Assembly (NCBI GenBank): GCA_025201765.1
Contig: MU623357.1
Span: 62,001 to 126,000 of the forward strand
Origin: Daldinia sp. FL1419
Taxonomy: Eukaryota; Ascomycota; Sordariomycetes; Xylariales; Hypoxylaceae
DNA length: 64,000 nt
Direction of reading: 5' to 3'
Shown here: in pieces, positions 1 through 10,569 of the stretch
How the letters are laid out: each line of letters begins with the position of its first letter
How positions within the stretch are numbered: position 1 is the stretch's first letter
Position numbers and translations under genes: made by a program
The notes under the pieces: model-generated
Seen by the model: only the letters and a program-made list of their open reading frames with translations
What the model was told of the DNA's origin: nothing
Database searches by the model: none

Positions 1-562
1 AACGTAGGGAGGAACCTATTCATATTCATAAATATTCGATTAGTAGATATCCCCATTAGCAATAGAAACTTGCTCGTATCCTACCTTTGCCTTCCAATAG
101 CAAGCCATGACCAACGCGAGCGTCGCCATATACAAGACCGCGAATATCTGCTGCGCCAGGAAAATATCCTTACCCTCGTTCGTCAGATAGTACAGCGCAG
201 TATACGTGTAGACGTGAGCCGCCGGGTAAACCAGGGGTCCTGTGGCACCCGTAAGAGCCGTGTAATCATATTCGCCAGACACGTATAGCGAGATATGTTC
301 CATGTACGTCGTCCAGTCGATCTCGGTATCTGCAAAAACAGAGGTCGTAAGCGACTCGTGTTCAGCTGCATATTGGGATCTGAATAGCATAAAGTAGCTT
401 AGCTAACTTACAGGGGATTTTCCATATGATCAGCGCGCAGAGCACCGCGTCGAGAAGGAACAGGCATGGCGGGACGAATTTCGATAAGACGCTGCGGCCA
501 TTGGCGACGTCGGAGACTAGGCGCACCGTCTGCGAGACCAGGCCGGGGTCTTTATTCGCCAT
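1..562 (-). CDS. ALG3: Dol-P-Man:Man5GlcNAc2-PP-Dol alpha-1,3-mannosyltransferase (ALG3), 5' part
   Basis: Partial gene running off the left edge. ALG3 is a multipass ER membrane enzyme that adds the first lumenal mannose, from dolichyl-phosphate mannose, to the Man5 N-glycan precursor. Exons read as 562-412, 329-85 and 15-1; introns (82 and 69 nt) begin GTAAG and GTAGG. Exon 1 encodes the cytosolic start MANKDPGL and a first hydrophobic helix. The first junction restores PYTEIDW and the second AKVPPYV, both typical of ALG3. The first lumenal loop reads YMEHISLYVSGEYDY, then GPLVYPAAHVY, the family signature. The ATG at 562 is the Met directly before the conserved N-terminus. The last intron is inferred mainly from the VPPYV match at the window edge. 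The gene lies in tandem with the oxidase upstream of it on the same strand. Identity is secure; the 3' part is outside the window. Confidence 0.93.
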
Positions 563-1082
563 TGTGATCGTTGGCGTTGTTGCTTCGAGGAAGTTTGTCG
601 CGATGAAGCTTCTAAGGCAAAATGCAAGGCACAATTACGTAAAATGGACAGGTGGACAGGTGGACAGGTGGATAGTTGGAAGTTGTAGCGGGTAGTGGGT
701 AGTGTTATCCCCCTACCAGTCGGGTATTATTCGGCGATCCAGCTTGCACTTAGGTACCTCCTCAGTGGCCCCAACGGGTAGTCCAGGTGCATTCAGGTAC
801 CTAACCTACGCCCCGAGGCAGTCCACTATCATAGGTGTCCCGAATTATATAAGTTCCATCACAACAATCTTCATACACTCTCCGGGATGCTTATTATATG
901 TCGAACGCCTAGAGTATAATGTAGTCTTTAGATACCGAACTGTATAAAATGTATAGCTTTATATTGTTATTACAGACAGCGAAGGGTGAAGGGAAAGGAG
1001 ATAGCCTCATTATCAAACCCCCCTTCTCATCCCAATCCGAGTAAACACAGTAAGGCGATATATTACCCAAGATCAAATAGTA
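563..1082. other. Intergenic: ALG3 promoter and oxidase 3' region
   Basis: About 520 nt between two minus-strand genes. It holds three tandem copies of TGGACAGG (645-668) 83 nt upstream of the ALG3 start, and an A+T-rich stretch near 850-980 that probably contains the oxidase 3' end. No coding potential seen. Confidence 0.6.
645..668. repeat. Short tandem repeat, 3 x TGGACAGG
   Basis: Three exact 8-bp copies followed by a degenerate TGGATAG. It lies in the presumed ALG3 promoter. Function unknown. Confidence 0.85.
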
Positions 1083-2323
1083 TCATAGCCGAGAGCGACT
1101 AAGGACCTCGTTGACGAGCCCCACAGCATCTTCCGCGCAGCCGTACGATCCTTGGTATCCCCAGCCTGCGTGTCCGTAGTTGTGGACAACCCACGTATCG
1201 CCAATCTTTTCTTTCTCGATCCTGACACCCCCCTCTCTCCAGGGGCGGAGACCAACTCCATGACGAATGATATCAAGTCCGTCAACCCCCTTTCCATTCA
1301 CAAGCTCCGGCATCATCTCCACCGCCCGTCGCATAATCCTCATCGCAATATTTGGATCCGGCTGGCTCTCCCAATGTCCCTTCTGGTAAGTTCCGCCGAG
1401 AATAGTACCGCCACCTGCTGCCCGCATCATGATGTAGCAGAGCTCGTCATCAGCATCGTCTGTTCCGGACTTCGTCAGCATGTAAGGCGCCTCGTTCCTC
1501 ACGACAACGATCTGGCCTCGGACTGGCACAAGTTTCTTGTCCATTACTCCGCCAAGTTTGGAAGCACTCAAGCCCGTCGTGTTGATTATAACATCGGCTT
1601 TTACACCTGCATGGCTCAGGGATGCAGCTTCTGAGATGTGCTTCAGCTGGCCGCGGCGGAACACGACGCCATTTGCCCTGCACTTCCCCAAAAGCCACGG
1701 TAAGTATACCATTACATTTATGCACGCCGACCCGAACTCGCAACCCGAGGCCATCCCCCTGGGAAGCTCATCCTTGGGAAGCTCCCGGAAGTCGTCGAAT
1801 AAAGTCTTGTACCAGGGATTCTCTTCGAAAAGCCCATCGAAGCTATAGCCCCCTTTCCTAAGCTTCTCGATGTCCTTCTCGCGGCGGTACACGCGGGACT
1901 CTACACTCGTCACTTAGGCTTAGCGGACTTTCTCCTGCTCGGGTTACTCACTCAGTAGGTGTATTCCGGCCTCGGGTACCTCGGTGGCAAGCCTTTTGAT
2001 CTCCGGCCACGTGCGGCGCTCCCATGAGCTGTGCTTCTCGGTTGCCATGCTACCCTAGAATCAGTATCGATATTGATGCAAATCTACATAAAGGTCGCTT
2101 ACGGTAGAACGTTCGCGCCAGCCCATGGTGACGCATACTCGATGTCGTAGTCACCTGGCATATGCTTCGCTACGACCGTTATGACATTCCCTTCCTGCTT
2201 GGACAGTAAATAGGCTGTCGTAATACCGGATACACCCGCGCTGCCATCCGACGTGTTAGTGGAACTCGTAATTTTAAACAAACAACTTATCGGAGCTTAC
2301 CCGACGACCACAATATTCGGCAT
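1083..2323 (-). CDS. Peroxisomal D-amino-acid oxidase (FAD-dependent)
   Basis: Oxidises D-amino acids to 2-oxo acids, ammonia and H2O2. Exons 2323-2301, 2240-2103, 2049-1952 and 1912-1083 sum to 363 codons (362 aa), a normal DAAO length. The N-terminal FAD-binding motif VVVGAGVSG (residues 5-13) is split by intron 1 and restored by splicing. It is followed by the family signatures HMPGD and EYASPWAGAN. The C-terminal half carries VRGQIVVV, GGTYQKGHW and HGVGLRPWREGGVR, the last including the arginine expected to bind the substrate carboxylate, then HNYGHAGWGYQGSYG. The protein ends in Ser-Arg-Leu, a canonical type-1 peroxisomal targeting signal, which fits catalase-coupled oxidation. The acceptor of exon 3 was chosen at GGTAG/C because the nearby CTAG/GG breaks the frame. 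DAAO is firmly supported; D-aspartate oxidase, a close relative, is the only real alternative. Confidence 0.93.
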
Positions 2324-2503
2324 CTTGGCGGTGAAATATCTCAAACTAATACTATAAGTCTATAATACTGATGGCCCACCTGGTTTGTTTATACAATGAT
2401 CCAGAGTATGATTAAAGCACCGTACCAGTGTATATTAAGGGTACGATTGATCGGGTCTGGCCTTTGAGTCAGTCCGAAGGAAGGATTGAATAACGGCCGT
2501 GGG

Positions 2504-2572
2504 CAGGTAGATAGGTAGGTAGGTACGTAGTACCTAACCTAGTACCTAACTACCTATCCTAACCTACCTATC
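2504..2572. repeat. Imperfect inverted repeat of TAGGTA/TACCTA units
   Basis: A left arm of AGGTAG/TAGGTAGG units faces a right arm of TACCTAAC/CTACCTATCC units, able to form a long imperfect hairpin. It is the clearest example of a motif scattered across this window. It lies about 180 nt upstream of the oxidase start. Confidence 0.75.
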
Positions 2573-5500
2573 CAGGCTATCCTAGGGTAGTGGACTTCCG
2601 GTAACCCCTTCCGTGTAGCGTGAGTCCGAAAGGCGCACCTATGATTAGCGTTACGATGCTATCGCATGGGTTAATTTAACTGGTCAACGTTAATCCCTTT
2701 ATAAACATACGACAGATTATGATATCTCGAATCCGCTTTCGGCGTAGTTCGTGGATTAACTTGTTAGCGATAAGTTATTGGTATGTACAATCCTAGGTTA
2801 ACCGGCTAGATAGATTAAGAGGATTCTCATACGTCTCGTTTTAATTATTGCTAATATCTTGTGTCCTCTAATCCATTCGGTCAGGAGCTTACAACATTAT
2901 CTCGATTCCTTTAGGCTTCCATAGTAAAAATGTATTGGTTAATATTACGAAATCATTCGATAGAGTGGTACTAACTCCGCATCGGCTCTCCGCTTTTGAA
3001 CAATGCCGCGATCGATCTTGTTCCGCCGTGGGGCTTCCGAGTCCGGTTTGAGCCCGATCTGCTAACAATTACCAATGCAACGTATAATGCCAAGAATCTC
3101 GATCAATTATTTATAGCGGGCTAAGAAGACGCCATTTCGTCTTATCGTGGGAGGGCATGCTTTACCACGACCACAAGGCGAAAGAGGAATATGTTGTGTT
3201 CAGACCGCGCCGCTTCCACTATATGGTACGAGCTATTCCATGATCTAATGGGATCTGGTAGTATTCACCGCAGTCTCTACTATGTTTCCGGCGAAGCGCC
3301 GTAGAGAGGGCCTTTGGCCGCTGAACATTTATCCTTGTCTGGCATGGCCGAGCGATGAGGATGCTGTGTACCATCTCTTCTAAGAGTCGTCAGGCCTAGC
3401 AAACATGATGGACGTCAAACGATGTCCCGCCAGCGGCGCTATTACATGTTACGGCCTGGGAATTCCATATTCGATTTTTATAAGTCATAAACACACATCT
3501 CGGGGCCGCCTTGCCGTGCTTGTGAGGCTTGGGGGATATAGACGGTGTGGTTTTAGACTGATAGATTTGGACCGAAACGTCAAATTGACAAAGTGCGATG
3601 TTTCCTATCTGATTGCAGGCCAGTTCGAGCGGCAGAATCCTTACACAAATCAATAAGAATACTTATCCTTTCTAGTGGGGAGGTCACGATAATTGCCGCG
3701 TCTATTCGCCTTTCGCCTAAAAGCGCCTTAAACGATCTCGTACCAAGGTACCCCCTATAAATGATGGGTGTAATTTTGAGAACACGCTTCATGTGAAGCT
3801 TGGGTGTGCTACTTAGAGTATTCGTTCGAAGCAAGCGAGACCACGTTAGGCACTGATAGACGTGTCCCGGCTAATCCGAGTCAAGTTCTCTCCTGGCGAA
3901 CTACCATGCCGAGATGGACACATGGAATAAATGAACTTTGCGAACCCAGCACTGCCGGCAGATCGTACTATTGCAAGCAGCCGTGATAATATATCGGTTG
4001 AGATTACCTAGTTTACTGTCAATTCCCTGCTAAGGAGTTATGCAAGATAGTATGAGCAACATCAAAGCAATATGCCTACCTAGGTACCTATGCATCGTAG
4101 AACTTGTGACTGAGCAGATCCCAGCATGTGAATTGGGGGAAGTTGGCTTATTCCCTACGTCTCTTCACCAGCTACGTTCGCCATATCATTACAACAGAGG
4201 GTTAACGTGTACAAGCAACTATGGCCCCGATGTTGCTTGGTTGGAAGCGTATTGTAGATCGCATTAAAAGAATAGGAGTGTAGTATTAACCTTGCACGAA
4301 GCGAAGCGAATTGCTGCAGGTCGTCGTATAGTCAAGCGGGTTTTAGACGCATAAGCGCGCCGCCTACTATGGTAGCAATTTCTTCTTATCTAAGCCACCT
4401 CTAGGCTGGCATGTAGTTCGCACCAACGAGATCTCTTGCGTTATTTCGGTGTGGATTGGGGAGGACATTCTAAGATGATGTTGCTCGTTATGCAGTGCAA
4501 CATGAGTATATCATACTTTCGATAGCACCGCTTGGCTGGCTCGTGGCTTTATGTAACGACCCGACGTACTATGTAGTCTCCATTAATCTGACGCTGGGAA
4601 TCTGCTAGTTTCCTAGCACCGACAGATGGGATCCGAATATGAGGGACCTCGTTTGGGCTTGATCATTTGATGATCTGACGAGGCGCCTAAGAAATCAGCA
4701 GCAGCGTAATTTGGTAAAGGTGGCAGCCATAATAGCCATGCAGAGCATCAGCCGACCTATAGAAGTCAGGTATGTCTCTAAGCTGGATTCGGAGTATTAT
4801 CCCTCAATGTGACAGCGGGTAAAAGTGTGACGTAGTAAGGCAGTTGGAAATGGTACGATTTCGCTGCATCTGAACACTCGTCCATTGACGGATGGCGTTT
4901 TGGAGCATCTCAACTCAACAGGAGTCTAGAAAAAAATAGCAGCGGATGAGTATCTTGGCAACATGGGTCATTCGGCGTTCCGGGATACATCCGATCTGAT
5001 TATGCCCATCTGCACGTCATTACCTATGAACGTGCTTAAAGATATTACTATATAGTGTATACGATGGTGTGTCGATTATATGTCTATACTGAGATTAAGC
5101 AGCTTTCAAACTCAATAAGATTATGCGTAGTGATAGTTTCCTCGTCACATAATACTTACACACATAGGGTACTAGTAACATAAGTTGACAGCTCAATTAC
5201 GGAAGAAAGGATTCTGCATTCCGATAGTATCCCCTTGCTAGTCGGTTACTAAGTCTAAAGCGACTAAGGTGACTTAGGTCCCTCGTAGAATGGAAGCGGT
5301 GAAGAAAATATTGTCCATTGAGATCAAAGCCGTACCGGACGGCTGGGTCTTCTCGAGAAAAAGGATGCGGGAAGAGGAGAAGGTGAATGCGAGCCTGCGG
5401 CGTTGCTGCGCCCAAACAGCCGGGACTGACGCGAGAATGAAAAATAACTACCTATATTTGATATTTGATGACACATACGTACGATGGTCCAGTGGCTGAA

Positions 5501-6568
5501 TTCCCCAAGTTCCAAAGTCGCAGATGTGCATTGTACAGGTAGTACAGTGTGGTTTCACGACCAGCCGGGATGGTGCGTTCCAGTGCATTGGGAATGCCAG
5601 AGCACAAGTGGCTCCATACCAACCAACGGGCCGAGAATCCAATTTGTTGGAACTTGGAACTTGGGAAAAACGCAAATGAGCATTGCCACTAGAACGTATG
5701 GGGTGATGTGTCTTGGACGAAAAATCATGCAAGCCGTAAATCATCGTTTGCCGACTGGTACCTTAGGTTTCCATTCTACCCACAGCGATTCATCTAAAAG
5801 ATAGTCCTCGGAGCCAGTATCAATCGACAGCCATTAATATATAACTTTGGATAAACGACTAAGGAGCGAGGTTTAAACAATGATCGGAGTTCGGAGACGG
5901 AACGGATTGCGCATATTGACATCTCTTAGTTTTCTTCCACGATGGTGCAGGACAGATGACCTCCAATACTTCTTAGCACCTAGGTTAACTAGCTGAGTAC
6001 GAATAGAAGAATCTCTATGTAGGGTTACATGGCGAGCGGGGCATTGCGCTGCAGAGCTGTTGACTTATTACTTTTCCTTCCAAATGCGGTGGTAGAGAGG
6101 GGGAATATCTATCGGCGGCGGCGCACGAGAAGGGCTTAAGAACCCCCAATTACGAATGCTTAGCCCCTCTCAAATAGTTGCACGAATCGCAAGAATGTGT
6201 AAACTCTAGGAGGTAAAACGCATAACGTATCGGCTGATTGGTAATATTGATCGAAGCTGGTAGGAAGACACGTTATCGAACAACGTGTCATCACTGACTA
6301 CGGATTCCCGCCTACCCCCTAAGGCACCAAAAATATCCGTCTAATAAGACAATACAGCTGAATATAGTAGTTGTGCGGGGCTGGAAATATGTAGGCCTCG
6401 CAGCTATCCCTGGGGGTGGTTCTCTGGCGAAATGACCTCAACCGGTATCTTAAATACGGTCCTCGGCACGGAAGATCAACGAGGCAGCTAAATTGTCGTT
6501 CTGCGTGCATTGGTTGGATATATGTACATACCTATGAACATCCATAGGTAGGTACAGATCCAGGTAGT

Positions 6569-6588
6569 ACGTACGTACGTACGTACGT
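6569..6588. repeat. (ACGT)n microsatellite
   Basis: About five uninterrupted ACGT tetranucleotides, self-complementary, next to TAGGTA repeats. Simple-sequence repeat in gene-free DNA. Confidence 0.85.
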
Positions 6589-9470
6589 CTACCTATAACT
6601 AATTTTATCCCAGTAGAAAATGGGGTGCTATGTAGAGGAGAGGAGCGCCGGGTATGGTTCCCATGTTGTCGGATTCTCGACCGACGAGCGGGTTTGTACA
6701 TAGCATCATGCGCTGGCTAGGGGTTCAAAGGGGGAGGCTGGCTGTTGGTAAGTTAGCCCGCGGGATCTCCACTAATGACATATTAATGTAGACAGGTCGC
6801 CAACATTGATTCGAAAACAAAGAGACCACATGTCTACCTAAAGCCTGACGTTGCTGCAGAAGCGTCTAAGATGGGTTTGGTGGCAGACATGACAGACACC
6901 ATCAAAGACCTAAGATAGGATATTGCGAAGTTTAATAGAGTGCCGGGTTGCTGGGTTTATTTGAGGGGGTTACGGGTTGTGGATTGTGGGTGAGGGTCGA
7001 TATTGGAATTTGTAGTGGGGAGTTGAAAGGAAGTTTGGTATTTGCTTCTGTCCCATCTGGTTGGATCCATAATCCACACAACCCGCACCTACCCTTCCTA
7101 TCATTGCGCGCTACCTACTTATGATAGGTGCTAATTCCATACCATTAAGTTGTGATGCTCTTAGCTGCATTGGGTACCTATATACCTATGTATGAACATC
7201 CATACCTTAGGTAGGTAGGTAAGGATGTAGGTACCTAAACCTAACCTCATGTACAATACCTAAGCAATAAGGGTTATGTACCTTAGGTAATATTTGCACA
7301 TCTTTTTATATGCCTCGTACTTCGCTGCATTTGCATAGTATTTAGGTAAGGCCATATACGTACATTTTACAGTCCTGCCTATCTAATCCACACGAGCTTC
7401 GCTATATCTTCTCCCAGCGCAACACACCGTTGGCAGTGCAGTTGCAGCGGGCACGCATACTACCTAACCTAGGTACATACACGTACATATAACACAACAT
7501 CCAATGCCCAGCCGTTCGGGAATCAAGTTCCCCGTCTACCGGTGTGAAGACATAGTGCGTTGAAAGCAACATTCTCCCGGGTCTGATGCAACTGCGGGGA
7601 TAAACTTAATTCGATTAAATCACTTTAAATGCACCAACGGACCATGTGTGCCTTACCCGTTTAGGTACTGTAGGTACCTATCCCGCCCAGGTACCTAGGT
7701 CTAAGTACCTACCTGCTTAGAAGGTATTGCCAATCTTATTTTTGGACATTAGAGAAACGTTGTATTAAACTTTTTTTTCTTGTTCATACCCGCTCCTCCT
7801 CTTTTTTTCATCCCAAATTATACATGACTCGCTAATACATAGGCCGTCATAGACATGTCAGATCGCTGTTCCTGTATCGCCGTTGGTGACTCGTGGTACT
7901 GGAATAATTATGATTGATGATTGGATTCCCAGTTAATTCTTCACTGACATTAGCGTACCTAAAAAGCAAAGCGAAGTAAATAAAGCGGACGGGCTGTTAC
8001 AGTAACGGAGTATATTACATTCAATTCTGACACTGTCTATCCCTACCAAGGTACCCTGGTAGAGGTACTCGAGACCCGGCATGCTGGTTGAAAGTACTAT
8101 GTATATGATTTTCCGCGCCTGCCTCCTTTAAAAAGTCTGGAGGCTTGAGCGGTGATTGGAGAAGCCGTGCTATTGGAGTCAGGGTTGAAGTGACAATCCG
8201 AGCACCCCTATCGAACACCCTTGATCGCTCAAAAAATACTTACCTTGGTCCTACATAAATATGCCCGTTAAGGTACCTTACCTACTACATACCTCTAGGT
8301 ATGGACATACCTTAATATCTGCAATGCTTTACAAGCGGGACGGGATACTAGACCCAGCAGCCGGCATAACGCAATGATCCCTCTTATACCCTTCTTTTCT
8401 AATCGCAGCAGCGTATGTGGACATTTGTCTCGTGTGGCCAGGCGAGCATACTGTTTGGTACGCGTTGTATGTAATGCATGGATATATGTACATCCACATG
8501 TATATCTTCATGTCCCTTCCCGATTACCCACATGGAGTAGGCCGAAGTACCTGCGGCCCTGCATGTACACTAGCAAACAGTTTTAGCAGAGGCTACAATG
8601 TAGAGTGGTACTTAGAAAGGTCATGGTATCGTACCCGATTAGGAGGTATTGGTCCACAAGAGAGTATCGCTCCACTAAAGGTGCTACATTGCATGTACGG
8701 AGCAATTCAACTCTGTTGGCTGCACCTTTACCACCCGTTTTACAACACCCATCTTGCTGGGTTTATGCTGCTCCTGGTAATGCTCCTGGCATTGCTGGTA
8801 CCTACTCCTGGTAAACCTATCATTCCCTGGTAGCAGTCCCACATGCCCTCTCTGTTTTATTATCGATTGGACTTTGAACCTAACCTTGTAGATGCTTCTT
8901 CACCTGGGGTGACCTAGCGCCGGGACAGATGGCTTGTAACCAACTAGCTATTCCCACATTTCTCCGGACTCTTCTACTTTCCTTTTCTACGCTACTTCTT
9001 CCCTCGCAACTCTTCTCTTGTTTGTTATCACCAGGTCCTAACAACAACCTCAATTGATCCTTGGCTCTCATAGCCACCTCTGCGTTCTTTGTATCGCATC
9101 GGCCTGTTATCGAATGTAGGATTTCTGTCATTTCGACGGTAATCACAGGAAGACAGGTCAACTTGGATCTCGGCTCTATTTGATGGCTTTGCTACCTGAG
9201 CTGTAATATCGAATTATTTGCTTCGAGATTTGAGGCTACTCGTATTCATCGCGCGTTCCGCCTTGCAGCTACTTGATTCAGGTCTCACAGTCGCCAATCG
9301 ATCTCCGCTAAGGATAGGGGCCGGCACCCTCCTGGTCTACCTTCTCCACCTTTTATTGCAAAGACGTGATTGTACGGTTTGATTTGGATAGGACTGGAAA
9401 GCTTGAGGCTTCATATATCAGACACATTTTGCTCGAGAACACCTGAAGCGGTTGGACGGAGAGGATAGCC

Positions 9471-10569
9471 ATGAGCTCACCCACCGGCGCCAACCCAGCA
9501 GGGTCCATATCGCGGGAAGGGAAGAAGAGGAGAGGTGTACGTAAGGTCTTGTACAACGTGAAGACCGTTTTCAAATGGAGTGCTCGAACTAAGAAAGGTG
9601 CCGCACCAACCGCGCCTGCAGCCGCGGTAGTAAGGTAAGTTCCTATATAAAATACATGATGCAGTTGTACCGCTAGATATTGACTGCAGTTTAGTCAGCC
9701 TGCTGCGCCTCCGAAGCCGCAATATGAGGGCGCCACGAAAATTCCTCGGATACAAATCCACGAGGAGCGTGCGAAGAAGCTTGGTACTAAGTTTGGATTG
9801 GAGATAAAGCCAAGTGAATGGCATTCTACCGAAGGAGATGTACTTCGAGTTGAGAAGTCAGTTCGCATGCGAATCCATCGGGAATGCCACCAATGCCATT
9901 CCGCGTTCGCCGCCGGTGATGAGTGTCCTAACTGCAGGCATAAGCGTTGTAAATTATGCACTCGTCACCCTGTTAAGCTACGTACAGAGGAGGAGAAACA
10001 GGCCATGCGAGAAAAGAGGGAAGCAGCCATTCGGAAAAACAAGCAAAATGCACCCATCGTCCCTAGCTACGACTATTCCGAGAAGATCATCTTGAAGCGT
10101 CCTCGCAAGACAGGGCAGGATCTGGTCTATAAGGGCAAGGCTCGCGTACGTGTCAGAAGGCACTGTCATGAGTGCAATAACCTGATCACTGCACATACAA
10201 AGCAGGCAAGAGTTTGCGACAACTGCGGTCACAAACGTTGTGCTGACTGCCCGAGAGAACCGTAAGTTGTTTTCCGTATAGTCGGTTAACCAGTACCTAA
10301 CCTTGTACAGGAATGACAAAAACAAGTATCCATATGGATATCCCAATGACGAACCAGGGAAGAATTTTAAGGGTGTTCACGCCTGTCACGAATGCAAGAA
10401 GAAGTTTCCACCAAACTCTGACGATGGAACCGAGTGTCGCAATTGTTCTCACAAGAAATGTGCCGACTGTCCACGAGTCAAGCCTAGAAAGGTCGACCCC
10501 GAACCCGACCCCGATGTTTTGGAAACTCTACGACTTCGCGTGGCGGCCCTGTCAACTGCGGATAGTTAA
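9471..10569 (+). CDS. Hypothetical protein with three CxxC...CxxC zinc-ribbon-like modules
   Basis: Exons 9471-9634, 9695-10261 and 10311-10569 give 329 aa; all phases close. The N-terminus is basic (EGKKRRGVRKVLYNV). Three similar modules follow, each shaped CH-x-C ... C-x2-C-x-H-K-R/K-C-x2-C. They start with CHQC (Cys119/122), CHEC (Cys212/215) and CHEC (Cys269/272) and continue as CPNCRHKRC, CDNCGHKRCADCPR and CRNCSHKKCADCPR. Each could bind zinc, giving a triple internal duplication. The second intron falls right after the PRE of module 2. Such cysteine modules occur in uncharacterised filamentous-fungal proteins; I know of no assigned function. A nucleic-acid or protein-binding role is only inference. 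The ATG at 9471 is the only good start upstream of the first intron. It stands alone between two gene-free stretches. Confidence 0.8.

Larger units (their letters stand above)
2324..9470. other. Gene-poor 7.1-kb stretch with palindromic TACCTAGGTA-type repeats
   Basis: I find no convincing gene here on either strand. Open frames stay below about 140 codons, lack recognisable motifs and overlap on opposite strands. The DNA is not A+T-saturated, so it is not a RIP block. It holds many TAGGTA/TACCTA palindromes (about 2504-2572, 6537-6595, 7170-7260, 7660-7720, 8270-8300) and an (ACGT)n run. The longest frame (8417-8833, +, 138 codons) is hydrophobic at its end but has no homology I recognise. 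A lineage-specific or non-coding transcript cannot be excluded. Confidence 0.6.

Noticed and set aside
5484..5804. 106-codon plus-strand frame overlapping a 98-codon minus-strand frame
   Set aside because: Equal-length frames on both strands with no domain suggest chance openness.
8417..8833. 138-codon plus-strand frame with hydrophobic C-terminus
   Set aside because: Start and middle look random, a second frame overlaps it on the same strand, and no motif or splice partner was found.
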